NCBI RefSeq assembly: GCF_014203665.1
Contig: NZ_JACHJN010000001.1
Span: forward strand, 124,001 to 188,000
Origin: Saccharothrix tamanrassetensis
GTDB taxonomy: Bacteria; Actinomycetota; Actinomycetes; Mycobacteriales; Pseudonocardiaceae
Direction: 5' to 3'
DNA: 64,000 nucleotides
Part shown: piece by piece, positions 1-10,425 of the stretch
Layout: each line of letters starts with the position of its first letter
Position numbering within the stretch: position 1 is the first letter of the stretch
Notes under the pieces: model-generated
The model's input: the letters and a program-made list of their open reading frames with translations, nothing else
Databases searched by the model: none
What the model was told of the DNA's origin: nothing
Program-made: the position numbers and the translations under genes

Positions 1-609
1 CACCAGCGGCGACCGCGCGTACCACCACTCCTCGTCGGAGACCCCGGTCTCGCGGGCGGCCCGCCGCGCGTCGGCGATCACCTCCGCGGCACCGCGCACG
101 AACTGCGTCACCACCCCGACGACCCCGCGCAGCACCGACCGCTCCAGCCCGGTCTGCCGCAGGATGCGCAGCAGCGTCTCCAGCATGGTGAACTCGTTGG
201 GCCCCAGCACCGGCCGCGCCTGCGAGACCTGCAACACCCACGGGTGCCACAGGTAGAACGCGCGCACATCGCCCACCCACGCGGTCAGCGCCGCCCGCCA
301 CCCCTGGTCCGACGGGTACTCGGTCGGCAACTGCCCCAGCACCTTGTCGTACATGAGGTCGAGCAGCTCCGCCTTGTTCGGCACGTAGGTGTAGAGGGCC
401 ATCGCGGTGCGCCCCAACCGCTCCCCCACCGCGCGCATGGACAGCGCCGACATGCCCTGCTCGTCGGCCACCGCGATGGCGGCGTCCACGATGGCGTCCA
501 CGCTGAGCCCCGGCTTCGGCCCCGGCCGCGACCCGGCTTCCGCCGAGCGCCACAGCAGCGACATCGACCGGCGCGGGTCACCTTGTCCGGCGAACACCAC
601 CACTTGCAT
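1..609 (-). CDS. TetR family transcriptional regulator (C-terminus cut by window edge)
   Basis: The frame is open for 203 codons from an ATG at 609 down to base 1, so the C-terminal end lies outside the window. Residues about 33-85 form a TetR_N helix-turn-helix (AVGERLGRTAMALYTYV region, then NKAELLDLMYD), preceded by a short extension. The rest is helical and resembles the tetracycline-repressor-like ligand-binding domain. It is divergent from the UvrA-like resistance ATPase that starts at 677, and two near-palindromic sites lie between them. By family precedent it is probably a ligand-released repressor of itself and that ATPase. The inducing ligand is unknown. Confidence 0.88.
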   Translation of the reverse strand, partial: MQVVVFAGQGDPRRSMSLLWRSAEAGSRPGPKPGLSVDAIVDAAIAVADEQGMSALSMRAVGERLGRTAMALYTYVPNKAELLDLMYDKVLGQLPTEYPSDQGWRAALTAWVGDVRAFYLWHPWVLQVSQARPVLGPNEFTMLETLLRILRQTGLERSVLRGVVGVVTQFVRGAAEVIADARRAARETGVSDEEWWYARSPLV

Positions 610-613
610 CTCC

Positions 614-655
614 TTACGCCATAAACTAACCTGTCCGCGACTTTACGCCATAAAC
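614..655. promoter_or_regulatory. Two TetR-type operator sites
   Basis: TTACGCCATAAAC occurs twice, at 614-626 and 643-655, 29 bp apart. The second copy is TTTA-CGCCA-TAAA, a palindrome with 4-bp arms; the first has one mismatch (CTTA). These are the only AT-rich words in the divergent promoter between the TetR gene and the ATPase gene, and one site abuts each start. The shape matches common TetR operators. Binding by the adjacent regulator is inference. Confidence 0.7.
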
Positions 656-676
656 AAAGCAGGGGGAAGCAAGCGC

Positions 677-2944
<2,268 letters not shown>

Positions 2945-3036
2945 ACCCGGTCGGGGCATCGCCCGGCCGCCACCGGCCCGGCGATGCCCCGACCGGCACC
3001 ACACCCGGTCCGACCAGCACCGACCCGAGGAACGCC

Positions 3037-3864
3037 GTGCCCCTCCTGCACGTCACAGCAACCCACCCGGTCACCCCGCACGTCGTGCGCGTCCGGTTCA
3101 CCGGCGACGGCCTGGACGACTTCCCCACCTGGCCCGACCAGCAGCTCAAACTGCTGATCCCCAAACCCGGCCACCCCGTCCCCGACCTGCCGGCGGACCG
3201 CGACGACAAGTACGGCACGGGCTGGTACCAGGCCTACCAGTCCATCCCCGAACCCGAACGCCCCTGGATGCGCAGCTACACCGTGCGCGACCACCACCCG
3301 GACACCCACGAGATCGACATCGACTTCGTGCTGCACGCCGACGCGGGCCCCGCCACCCGCTGGGCCGCGACCGCCCGACCCGGCGACACGATCGGCCGCT
3401 ACGGGCCGTCCGCCGCCTACCGCACCCGGCTCGGCAGGTTCGACTGGATCCTGCTGGCCGGCGACGAGACCGCCATCCCGGCCATCGCCGGTCACCTCGC
3501 CGCACTCCCCCACGACGCCCGAGCCGTCGTCCGCATCGAGATCAGCGACCCCGCCGAGGAACAGCCGCTGGACACCGCCGCCGAACTCGACCTCCACTGG
3601 GTGCACCGGGGCACCACTCCGCCCGGCCACGGCACCGGCCTGCTCAACGCCGTCCGGGCCGCCCCGTTCCCCGACGGCGAGGCGTTCGCCTGGATCGCCG
3701 GCGAAGCCGGCACCGTCCGCGCCATCCGCCGACACCTCATCGGCGACCGGGGCCTGGACAAGCGCCGGATCGACTTCGCCGGCTACTGGCGGCTCGCCCT
3801 GACCCAGGACGACGCCCCCACCGAGGAAGACCTCGCCGAAGCCCGCGAACGCGTCGCCGACTGA
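3037..3864 (+). CDS. Siderophore-interacting protein (FAD-linked ferric-siderophore reductase)
   Basis: The GTG start at 3037 has GAGG 6 bases upstream and gives 275 residues. The N-terminal half is a flavin-binding barrel with a RSYTVRDH motif (FAD contact RxYTxR). The C-terminal half is an NAD(P)H-binding SIP domain with the LLAGDETAIPAIAG motif and a terminal RIDFAGYWRLA motif. Family members (ViuB/YqjH) release iron from imported siderophores in the cytosol. It begins 92 bp after the DrrC-type gene on the same strand, and a strong hairpin ends the unit. No siderophore biosynthesis gene is nearby. Confidence 0.9.
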   Translation: MPLLHVTATHPVTPHVVRVRFTGDGLDDFPTWPDQQLKLLIPKPGHPVPDLPADRDDKYGTGWYQAYQSIPEPERPWMRSYTVRDHHPDTHEIDIDFVLHADAGPATRWAATARPGDTIGRYGPSAAYRTRLGRFDWILLAGDETAIPAIAGHLAALPHDARAVVRIEISDPAEEQPLDTAAELDLHWVHRGTTPPGHGTGLLNAVRAAPFPDGEAFAWIAGEAGTVRAIRRHLIGDRGLDKRRIDFAGYWRLALTQDDAPTEEDLAEARERVAD

Positions 3865-3865
3865 A

Positions 3866-3898
3866 GACGCCCCGGTCATCTCCGGTGACCGGGGCGTC
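3866..3898 (+). terminator. Intrinsic terminator hairpin
   Basis: A perfect 13-bp stem (GACGCCCCGGTCA paired with TGACCGGGGCGTC) with a 7-base loop starts two bases after the stop codon of the siderophore-interacting protein gene. There is no U-tract, as is usual in actinomycetes. Confidence 0.85.
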
Positions 3899-4023
3899 GG
3901 CCTTACCGCCGGCATCCTCCTCGACAGCCCCTTGCCGGGCTCCCTTCGAGGTTCTTGCGCTACCACGACGAGCGGTTCGGGGCGGTTGATCAACTCTTCG
4001 CAGCTCAGTGCGTTGTGTGAAGT

Positions 4024-4039
4024 AGGAGGTCGACTTCCT
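4024..4039. promoter_or_regulatory. Imperfect palindrome upstream of pobA
   Basis: AGGAGGTCGACTTCCT is a 16-bp palindrome with one mismatched pair, about 137 bp upstream of the pobA start. It lies in the 277-bp gap between the preceding terminator and pobA. The gap also holds a low-GC stretch (about 4060-4110) that probably contains the promoter. It could be an operator for a pobA regulator, but no regulator gene adjoins it. Confidence 0.35.
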
Positions 4040-4175
4040 GCAGGTAGATCGACGAGTGATTAATTCCAGTCTTCACTGAAGTTATGGAATAGATAGATCA
4101 TCGGATGCCGAAAAGGTTGCCGCTCAGTGGAAGTCGCCCCTGTTCGCGGGGCGCCCGGTCGCGCAGGCTGCTCCC

Positions 4176-5351
4176 ATGCGCACACAGATCGCCATCGTCG
4201 GTGCCGGTCCTGCGGGGTTGCTGCTCTCGCACCTGCTGTCGTTGCGCGGCATCGAGTCCGTGATCGTGGAGAACCGGTCACGCGCGTACGTCGAAGCCCG
4301 TATCCGGGCGGGCGTGCTGGAGCAGGACACCGTGGACCTGCTGGTGGACTCCGGCCTCGGCGACCGGCTGAAGTCGCAGGGGCTGCGGCACGACGGCATC
4401 CACCTCCAGTGGCCGGGCGAACGCCACCGGATCGACTTCCACGCGCTCACCGGCCGGTCGGTGTGGATCTACGGCCAGACCGAGGTGGTGAAGGACCTGC
4501 TCGGGGTACGTGCCGACGCGGTGCACTTCGAGGTGACGCAGACCGCTCTGCACGACGTCGACTCCGACCGCCCGAGCGTGTCGTTCGTGGACAGAGACGG
4601 CGTGGCGCACGTGGTGGAGGCCGACATCGTGGTCGGCGCGGACGGGTTCCACGGCGTCAGCCGTCCGACGATCCCCGCACCGCTGCGCCGCACCTGGGAA
4701 CGCGACTACCCCTACGGCTGGCTGGGCATCCTGGCCGAGGTCCCGCCGTCCACCGACGAGCTGATCTACGCCTGGCACCCGCGCGGGTTCGCCATGCACA
4801 GCATGAGGTCGCCGCAGCTGAGCCGGCTCTACCTCCAGGTGGACCGCGCGGAGAACGTCGAGGACTGGTCCGACGACCGGATCTGGGACGAGTTGCGCAC
4901 CCGGCTCGGGCTCGACGGCTGGACGCTGGCCGACGGCCCGATCGTGGACAAGGGCATCACCCCGATGCGGAGCTTCGTCAGCACACCCATGCGCCACGGC
5001 CGGCTGTTCCTGGTCGGCGACGCCGCGCACATCGTGCCGCCGACCGGCGCGAAGGGCCTCAACCTCGCGGTCGCCGACGTCGCGGTGCTGACCGAGGCGC
5101 TCGACGCGTTCTTCACCGAGCGCCGCACCGACCTGCTGGACAGCTACGAGGAGCGGGCGCTGCGCCGGGTCTGGCGGTGCACGCACTTCTCGTGGTGGAT
5201 GACCTCCATGCTGCACACCTCCGGCGACGACCTGGACCAACAGCTGCAACTGGCCCAGCTCCGCTACGTCTGCTCGTCGCAGGCCGCCGCGACCAGCCTG
5301 GCCGAGAACTACGTCGGACTCCCCCACGAACTGGCCCGCTCGGGCTCCTAG
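4176..5351 (+). CDS. pobA: 4-hydroxybenzoate 3-monooxygenase
   Basis: This 391-residue flavoprotein hydroxylates 4-hydroxybenzoate to protocatechuate with NAD(P)H and O2. Its length matches Pseudomonas PHBH (394). The FAD motif GAGPAG is at 9-14, DG at 156-157 and the second FAD motif GDAAHIVPPTGAKG at 281-294. Residues equivalent to the PHBH active site are all present: Tyr198, Ser209, Arg211, Arg217, Tyr219, Pro289 and Tyr379 (ENYVGLP). No clear ribosome site precedes the ATG. No protocatechuate ring-cleavage gene is in the window, so the product must be used elsewhere or in biosynthesis. Confidence 0.95.
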   Translation: MRTQIAIVGAGPAGLLLSHLLSLRGIESVIVENRSRAYVEARIRAGVLEQDTVDLLVDSGLGDRLKSQGLRHDGIHLQWPGERHRIDFHALTGRSVWIYGQTEVVKDLLGVRADAVHFEVTQTALHDVDSDRPSVSFVDRDGVAHVVEADIVVGADGFHGVSRPTIPAPLRRTWERDYPYGWLGILAEVPPSTDELIYAWHPRGFAMHSMRSPQLSRLYLQVDRAENVEDWSDDRIWDELRTRLGLDGWTLADGPIVDKGITPMRSFVSTPMRHGRLFLVGDAAHIVPPTGAKGLNLAVADVAVLTEALDAFFTERRTDLLDSYEERALRRVWRCTHFSWWMTSMLHTSGDDLDQQLQLAQLRYVCSSQAAATSLAENYVGLPHELARSGS

Positions 5352-5424
5352 TCCCGGGCACCCTGTCCCCGGGACACCTTTCCCTGGGACACCTGTCGTC
5401 GGGCACCCTGTCTTCCGGGTGCCT
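5351..5424. repeat. Five imperfect 14-16-bp tandem units between convergent genes
   Basis: Units of the form GTCCCCGGGACACCT begin at about 5351, 5365, 5381, 5395 and 5410 and diverge by two to four bases each. They fill the whole gap between the pobA stop and the stop of the convergent PEP-utilising enzyme gene. The units contain CCCGGG-centred complementarity and could fold as alternative hairpins acting as a two-way terminator. Confidence 0.6.
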
Positions 5425-7756
5425 AGTCGACGGGGGTCACGGTGCCGAGGCCGCCGTCGACCCGGATGCGGTCGCCCGTCCGGATCCGGGTGGTGGCGTT
5501 GCCGCAGCCCACGACGGCGGGGATGCCCAGTTCGCGGGCCACGATCGCGGCGTGGGACAGCGGGGCGCCGACGTCGGTCACGACCGCCGCCGCGCGCGGG
5601 AACAGCGGGGTCCAACCGATGTTGGTCACGGTGGTCACCAGGATCTCGCCGGTTCGCAGGGCGTCGCCGTCTTCGACGGAGGCGATCACCCGGGCCACGC
5701 CTTCCGCCACGCCCGCCGCGCCGGGCAGGCCCGAGACGCTGTCTCCCGGTGGTGTGGCGGAGGCGTCGTGGACGTCCATCCGGCGGTTCGGGTCGGCCGC
5801 CCACGAGACGGGGTCGAAGTGGCCTCTGATGATCGTGGGGTACGGCGGCAGTGCCCGGTAGCGCTCGTAGGCCTCGCGCCGGGCCTGGATCGCCGATGCC
5901 GGGCGGTCGTCGCCGCTGAGCACGGCGAGGGTCTCCTCCAGGGACAGGAAGAACACGTCGTGGCCGGTCAGTTCGGCGGCCCGCACCAGGAAGGCCCGCA
6001 GGACGCCGAACCCGCGCACCATCTCGGACCGGGCGCGTTCGCGGCGTCTGGTGGTCTCGGCGAGGGCGTCGAGCCTGCGGCCGAGCCGGGCCGCCTTGGC
6101 GGGGTGGGCGGCCACCAGCCGCTGCCGGGCCGCGTCCCGTGCCGCCGCCTGCCGGGCCAGCAGCTCCCGCGGGTCGGGGGTGTCGGTGGCGAGTCGGCGG
6201 TCCAGCCAGGCGGGGTCCTCGGACGGACGCGGTGCGGACACCTCGTACTCGTCGGCGAAGCGGTGGCCCCAGTCGCGCAGGTAGGTGGCGCGGTCGATCT
6301 CGCCGCGCCGCAGGCGGGCCAGGCCGAGCAGCGGGCCGAGGCTGGCGAGGTCGCCGGACGCCCCGTGCGCGCCGGTGAGCAGTGCGGTGGTGTCCTGTTC
6401 GCCCACGAGGCGGCCGAGGTCGCGGCGCAGCCTGGCGTTCGTGCCGATGCCGCCGCGGGCTCCCGCGTCGTACATGCGGACGTCGTCGCGCAGGAAGGTG
6501 TCCAGTTCGGACTGCCACAGCGCGCGCAGTTCCGCCGTGGTCGAGGCGGCGGTGATGCGGGTGCGCAGTTCCTCGGCGCGGGCCGGTGCGGAGGCGATGA
6601 GGCCGTCGATGCGTTTGGCGTATTCGCGACTGGTCTTGACGAACGGCACGGCCGCCGCGATGGCCGCGCTCAGGGTCGCCGGGCGGTTCAGCGGCAGCCG
6701 CGGCACCTCGACGCCGTCGGGGATGCGGCCGAAGGTGTGCACGGCCAGCCGTCGCATCGTGCCGCCGAGTCCGAGGGCCGTGCCGACGGCGAACGCGGCG
6801 CTGAGGTTGAGGTAGAACCGGCCGCCGATGTTGCCCGTGGTGGGGTGGCCGCCGATCGGCGGCTGGGCGAGCACCTGGACGATGGACCAGGTGGCGGGTG
6901 TCATCACGCTGGGCACGGCTTCGCCGAGGTTGGCACACGTCCACAGGTAGTCGCCGCGCAGGCTGTCGTTCCAGACTTCCTCCAGCGCGGTGATCGGCCG
7001 GGCCTGGAGGATGGCGAAACGGCCTTCGCGCAACGCCCATTCGACGTCCACCGGCACGCCGTACAGGTCCTGGATGCGGGTTCCCAGGGCGGCCAGTTCG
7101 AGTACCTGCCGGTCGTCGAGCAGGTCGCCTCCCGACCGCACTGCACCGTGGGAGACCACGTACGTGTCCGGCGTGATCTCGCCGCCGACGAGTGCCTCGC
7201 CGAGGCCGGGAGCGGCGTTGACGACGGTCTCGTCGCGGGCTCCGGTGACCGGGTTGGCGGTGAACAGCACGCCCGCCGCGTCGGCGGGTACGAGTTCCTG
7301 CACCACCACGGCCATCGCGGTGTCGGTGATGCCGTTGCGGGCCCGGTAGTCGACGGCCCGTTCGGTCCACAGTGACGCCCAGCAGCGCTTCACCGCGTCC
7401 AGCACGTCTTCGCCGCGCACGTCCAGGAAGGTGTCGTGCTGGCCCGCGAACGACAGGTCGGGCAGGTCTTCGGCGGTGGCCGACGAACGGACCGCCAGCG
7501 GCGCGTCGGGCAGGGCGACGAGGATCGCGTCCGCGATCTCCCGCGGCATCTCCTTCGCCGCGAACCCGGCGGCGGTCGGATCGCCGGTGTCGAGGCCGTG
7601 GGCGAACACCCGGTAGGCGTGGGTGGTCACGTGGAAGCCGCCGGGCACGGGCAGGCCGGCGCGCACGAGCCGTGCCAGCGATGCGCCTTTGCCGCCCACC
7701 GTCGCGAGGTCGGCTCCGGGATCGTCCAGCGGCAGCACGAACGCGTCGGTCCCCAT
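5423..7756 (-). CDS. PEP/pyruvate-binding enzyme, PEP synthase or rifampicin phosphotransferase-like
   Basis: The 777-residue protein opens with the PEP/pyruvate-binding ATP-grasp domain (GGKGASLARL near 22; AVRSSATAEDLPDLSFAGQ near 88-106; LQARPIT near 250). A divergent helical middle follows, and the protein ends in the swivelling phosphohistidine domain with GAPLSHAAIVARELGIPAVV, whose His carries the phosphate. The family transfers the ATP beta-phosphate to pyruvate (PEP synthase) or to rifamycins (Rph). The order ATP-grasp, insert, His domain matches Rph, but it is shorter than typical Rph (about 865). The substrate cannot be told from sequence alone. It sits alone, convergent with pobA. 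Confidence 0.8.
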   Translation of the reverse strand: MGTDAFVLPLDDPGADLATVGGKGASLARLVRAGLPVPGGFHVTTHAYRVFAHGLDTGDPTAAGFAAKEMPREIADAILVALPDAPLAVRSSATAEDLPDLSFAGQHDTFLDVRGEDVLDAVKRCWASLWTERAVDYRARNGITDTAMAVVVQELVPADAAGVLFTANPVTGARDETVVNAAPGLGEALVGGEITPDTYVVSHGAVRSGGDLLDDRQVLELAALGTRIQDLYGVPVDVEWALREGRFAILQARPITALEEVWNDSLRGDYLWTCANLGEAVPSVMTPATWSIVQVLAQPPIGGHPTTGNIGGRFYLNLSAAFAVGTALGLGGTMRRLAVHTFGRIPDGVEVPRLPLNRPATLSAAIAAAVPFVKTSREYAKRIDGLIASAPARAEELRTRITAASTTAELRALWQSELDTFLRDDVRMYDAGARGGIGTNARLRRDLGRLVGEQDTTALLTGAHGASGDLASLGPLLGLARLRRGEIDRATYLRDWGHRFADEYEVSAPRPSEDPAWLDRRLATDTPDPRELLARQAAARDAARQRLVAAHPAKAARLGRRLDALAETTRRRERARSEMVRGFGVLRAFLVRAAELTGHDVFFLSLEETLAVLSGDDRPASAIQARREAYERYRALPPYPTIIRGHFDPVSWAADPNRRMDVHDASATPPGDSVSGLPGAAGVAEGVARVIASVEDGDALRTGEILVTTVTNIGWTPLFPRAAAVVTDVGAPLSHAAIVARELGIPAVVGCGNATTRIRTGDRIRVDGGLGTVTPVD

Positions 7757-7869
7757 GCCGCGATCCTGGCAGGCCGTTGCTGAGAGCGCGTCGCGACCCT
7801 GTTGTCACGCAACACCGGACATCGGTGCGGTGTCGGTGTTCCAGGCTTGAAGCAGTCGTTCCGCTGGTT

Positions 7870-7909
7870 CCCGGCGCGCGGGTGGGGACGTGGAACCCCG
7901 CGCGCCGGG
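7870..7909 (-). terminator. Terminator hairpin of the subtilase gene
   Basis: A perfect 13-bp stem (CCCGGCGCGCGGG with CCCGCGCGCCGGG) and 14-base loop lie 6 bases past the stop codon of the minus-strand protease gene. Confidence 0.8.
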
Positions 7910-7915
7910 GTTGAT

Positions 7916-9093
7916 TCACAGGCCGGTGGTGAACAGCAGGCGGTTGACCGTGCCGCCGGTGCCGCCGCCGTTGACGACGCCGGGTGTGGCGTTGGTGTTG
8001 AGCCAGTTGTGCACGGTCGCCGGGGACGCCTCGCCGAAGCGCGACTTGTACAGCGCCGCCACGCCCGCGACGTGCGGGGTGGCCATGGAGGTGCCGCTCA
8101 TCGAGCCGCTGCCGCCGGTGCGCAGCGTGGAGGTGATCGAGCTGCCGGGCGCGTAGAGGTCGACGCAGGATCCGGTGCTGGAGAAGGAGGAACGGGCGTC
8201 GGTGCGTTCCGAGGACGCGACGACGGAGGCGGTCTCGACCTTGCGCGGCAGGCGGTCGCACGAGTTGCCGCCGGTGTTGCCCGCCGAGGTGGCCAGGAAG
8301 ACGCCGGAGGAGATCATGGCGCGGATGGCGGTCTCCAGGCTGGCGGTGGCCGGGTAGTTCCAGGAGGTGTTGGCCACGGCCGGGCGCTGGGCGTTGCGGG
8401 TGACCCAGTCGACGGCGTTGAGCGCGGCGGTGGTCGTGGTGCTGCCGGCGCAGTTCATCATCTTCACGCCGTGCAGCCGGACGCCCTTGGCGACGCCGTA
8501 GGTGGTGGAGCCGATGGTGCCGGCGACGTGGGTGCCGTGGCCCTGGCAGTCGGTGTTGTCGGTGTCGATGGCGTTGTAGTCGAACGTGGCGCGGCCGCCG
8601 AAGTCGGCGTGGCCCGGCGTGATGCCGGTGTCGATGATGTAGGCGTGCACGCCGGAGCCGTTGACGTTGTAGGTGTAGCCGGCCGACAGCGGCAGGTTGC
8701 GCTGGTCGACGCGGTCGATGCCCCATGACGGCGGGTTGGCCTGGGTGATGTCGAGCGCGTCGGTGACCAGCATGTCCTGTTCGATGAGCTTGACCGACGG
8801 GTCGCGGCTGAGCTTGCGGAGCTGGGTCGGGGTGAGCTTGGCGGAGAACCCGGTGAACGCGGCGTCGTACACGTGGGTCGGGGTCACGCCCGCGGTCGCG
8901 GCGGTGGCCGGGCCGTGGGCCCCCGCTCGTCGAGGGTGACGATGTAGGTGTCCTCGACGGGTCGGGCGGTGGCGGTGGCCGCCGGGACGAGGATCGGCGC
9001 CTGGTGCGCGGCGGCGGACGCGACGCCGGTGGCGAGGCCTGCCGTGGTGACGGCGGCGGCGAGCAGGGCGAGGGTGGTGGTGAAAGGACGCAC
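7916..9093 (-). CDS. Secreted S8 subtilisin-like serine protease, frameshifted in the propeptide
   Basis: A GTG at 9093 with GAAGGAG 7 bases upstream opens a signal peptide (TTTLALLAAAV, then ATGVASAAA). The propeptide begins DTYIVTL, and the reading frame then ends early at about 8884. The rest of the propeptide and the whole catalytic domain continue in the -1 frame from about 8930. Catalytic Asp lies in YIIDTGI, His in GHGTHVAG and Ser in SGTSMATPHVAG. The break coincides with a run of five C (8920-8924 on the plus strand). One extra base there would restore a full-length pre-pro-protease of about 390 residues. It is a homopolymer sequencing error, a recent null allele or a slippage site. 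Confidence 0.82.
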
Positions 9094-9209
9094 TGGTCGG
9101 CTCCTTCGGGTGATCCCCGGGCGGGTGCGCTCCGGCGCAGGGTTGACGGAGCGGACAGTCACTCGTCCGGGGTTCAATCGAGGAGCCTGACCTGCCTTTT
9201 ATGCCATGG

Positions 9210-10277
9210 TCAACAGAGGTCGGCCGAACGGCCGCCGGTGTGCTCACGCTCGGTGGGGACGACCGGGGATCGGTGGGGTGGGCGTCCGTCTTGCGGCGGT
9301 TCGGGCGGGGCCGATCGGGTCACGGCCGCCCGGTTCGGAGCGGTTCGGTTCGGAGCGGTTCGGTTCGGGGCCGTTCGGTTCGGGGCCGATCGGGTCAGGG
9401 CCGATCGGGTCAGGGCCACCTGGGTCAGGGCGACGCCGATCAGGACCACCGCCATCCCCGCGATGATCCGCGGTGTCAGCGGTTCGCCGAGCACGATGGC
9501 GCCGAGCGCGACGGACACCACGGGCAGCAGGTAGCCGACGGTGGCGGCGCTGGTCGCGCCTTCGTCTTCGATGATGCGGTAGTTGAGCACGAAGGTGATG
9601 CCGGTGCCGAAGATGCCGAGGACGACCACGGCGATCAGCGCGGTGGCGTTCGGGTGGGCGGGGCCGGATGCCGGGAGGGCGAGCGCGCTCAGGCCGGTGG
9701 CGGTCATCAGCTGGGCGGCGGAGATCGCCATGGAGCCGCCCCTGCCGACGAGGTTGCGTCCCATGTAGGCGAACGCGACGGCGTAGCTGGCGGCCGCGCC
9801 GAGCAGGGCGAGTGCGCCCCAGCTCGCCAGGCCGTGCTGCTGCCACGGCGCGAAGATGAGCAGGACGCCCGCGAAGCCGAGGACGAGGCCGCCGACGCGG
9901 GTCGGGGTGAGCCGGCCGCGTTCGCTGCCGATGACCAGGCCGATCAGCAGTGACCACAGCGGGGTGGTGGCGTTGAGGACGCCGGCGACGCCGGAGTCCA
10001 CGGTCTGCTCGCCGATGCCGAACAGCAGGAACGGCACCGCGTTGCAGAACAGCGCCGCGACGACCAGGTGCCCCCAGGTCACCGGGTCGCGCGGCAGCTT
10101 CTGGCGTTGGGCGACGGCGAGGACGAGCAGGACCGACGCGCCCAGTGCGCAGCGGATCACGGTGAGCTGCACGGGGGTCAGGCCGGTGAGGGCGAGTTTG
10201 ATCCACAGGAAGCCCGATCCCCACAGCAGGGCCAGCAATCCCATCCGCACCATCGATTTGCTCGACACCCGGTCCAC
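9210..10277 (-). CDS. EamA/DMT family transporter with repetitive C-terminal tail
   Basis: The GTG start at 10277 has GAGG 5 bases upstream. About ten membrane helices cover residues 10-280 as two EamA repeats (first ALLWGSGFLWIKLAL, second beginning near GALALLGAAASYAVAFAYMG). The family exports small metabolites. After the last helix comes a hydrophilic tail of about 75 residues, including five-residue repeats of the type SAPNR/TAPNR encoded by 15-bp tandem DNA repeats. Normal EamA proteins end near residue 285, so the tail looks like an expansion through the original stop. The substrate is unknown. Confidence 0.88.
   Translation of the reverse strand: MDRVSSKSMVRMGLLALLWGSGFLWIKLALTGLTPVQLTVIRCALGASVLLVLAVAQRQKLPRDPVTWGHLVVAALFCNAVPFLLFGIGEQTVDSGVAGVLNATTPLWSLLIGLVIGSERGRLTPTRVGGLVLGFAGVLLIFAPWQQHGLASWGALALLGAAASYAVAFAYMGRNLVGRGGSMAISAAQLMTATGLSALALPASGPAHPNATALIAVVVLGIFGTGITFVLNYRIIEDEGATSAATVGYLLPVVSVALGAIVLGEPLTPRIIAGMAVVLIGVALTQVALTRSALTRSAPNRTAPNRTAPNRTAPNRAAVTRSAPPEPPQDGRPPHRSPVVPTEREHTGGRSADLC
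9311..9445. repeat. Nine 15-bp tandem repeats encoding pentapeptides
   Basis: Nine consecutive 15-bp units, for example GCGGTTCGGTTCGGA and GCCGATCGGGTCAGG, run from 9311 to 9445. They are in frame with the DMT transporter gene, so each unit codes for five residues (xALTR or xAPNR). Neighbouring units are more alike than distant ones, which is typical of slippage expansion. Confidence 0.85.
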
Positions 10278-10290
10278 GGTGCCTCAGCAG

Positions 10291-10330
10291 TCGCGTTAAG
10301 AAAAGTGAAGGCTTGTGGAGTCACGTTAAG
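10291..10330. promoter_or_regulatory. Direct repeat in the divergent promoter
   Basis: TCGCGTTAAG (10291-10300) and TCACGTTAAG (10321-10330) differ by one base and are spaced 30 bp start to start. They lie between the divergent DMT transporter and secreted alpha-toroid genes, in the only AT-rich part of the gap. A regulator-binding pair is possible, but no regulator is identified. Confidence 0.35.
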
Positions 10331-10425
10331 CGTTGCTACACGATTCGGTCGTCGGAAGCCCGGATGGCCGATTGACGGCGGTGGGAGCCTGGCTGCGTTT
10401 GTTCTTCCGGGGGAAGGGTTTTCGG

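Noticed and set aside
4278..8726. A 1,482-codon open frame on the minus strand
   Set aside because: It runs antisense and out of phase through pobA, the PEP-utilising enzyme and the protease, with Arg/Pro/His-rich composition. It is open only because of high GC.
10278..10425. A second cobalamin riboswitch upstream of the unanchored alpha-toroid gene
   Set aside because: GGAAGCCCGGATGG looks similar at first, but the CCGGCGCTGACCCGCAAC core and the closing stem are missing.
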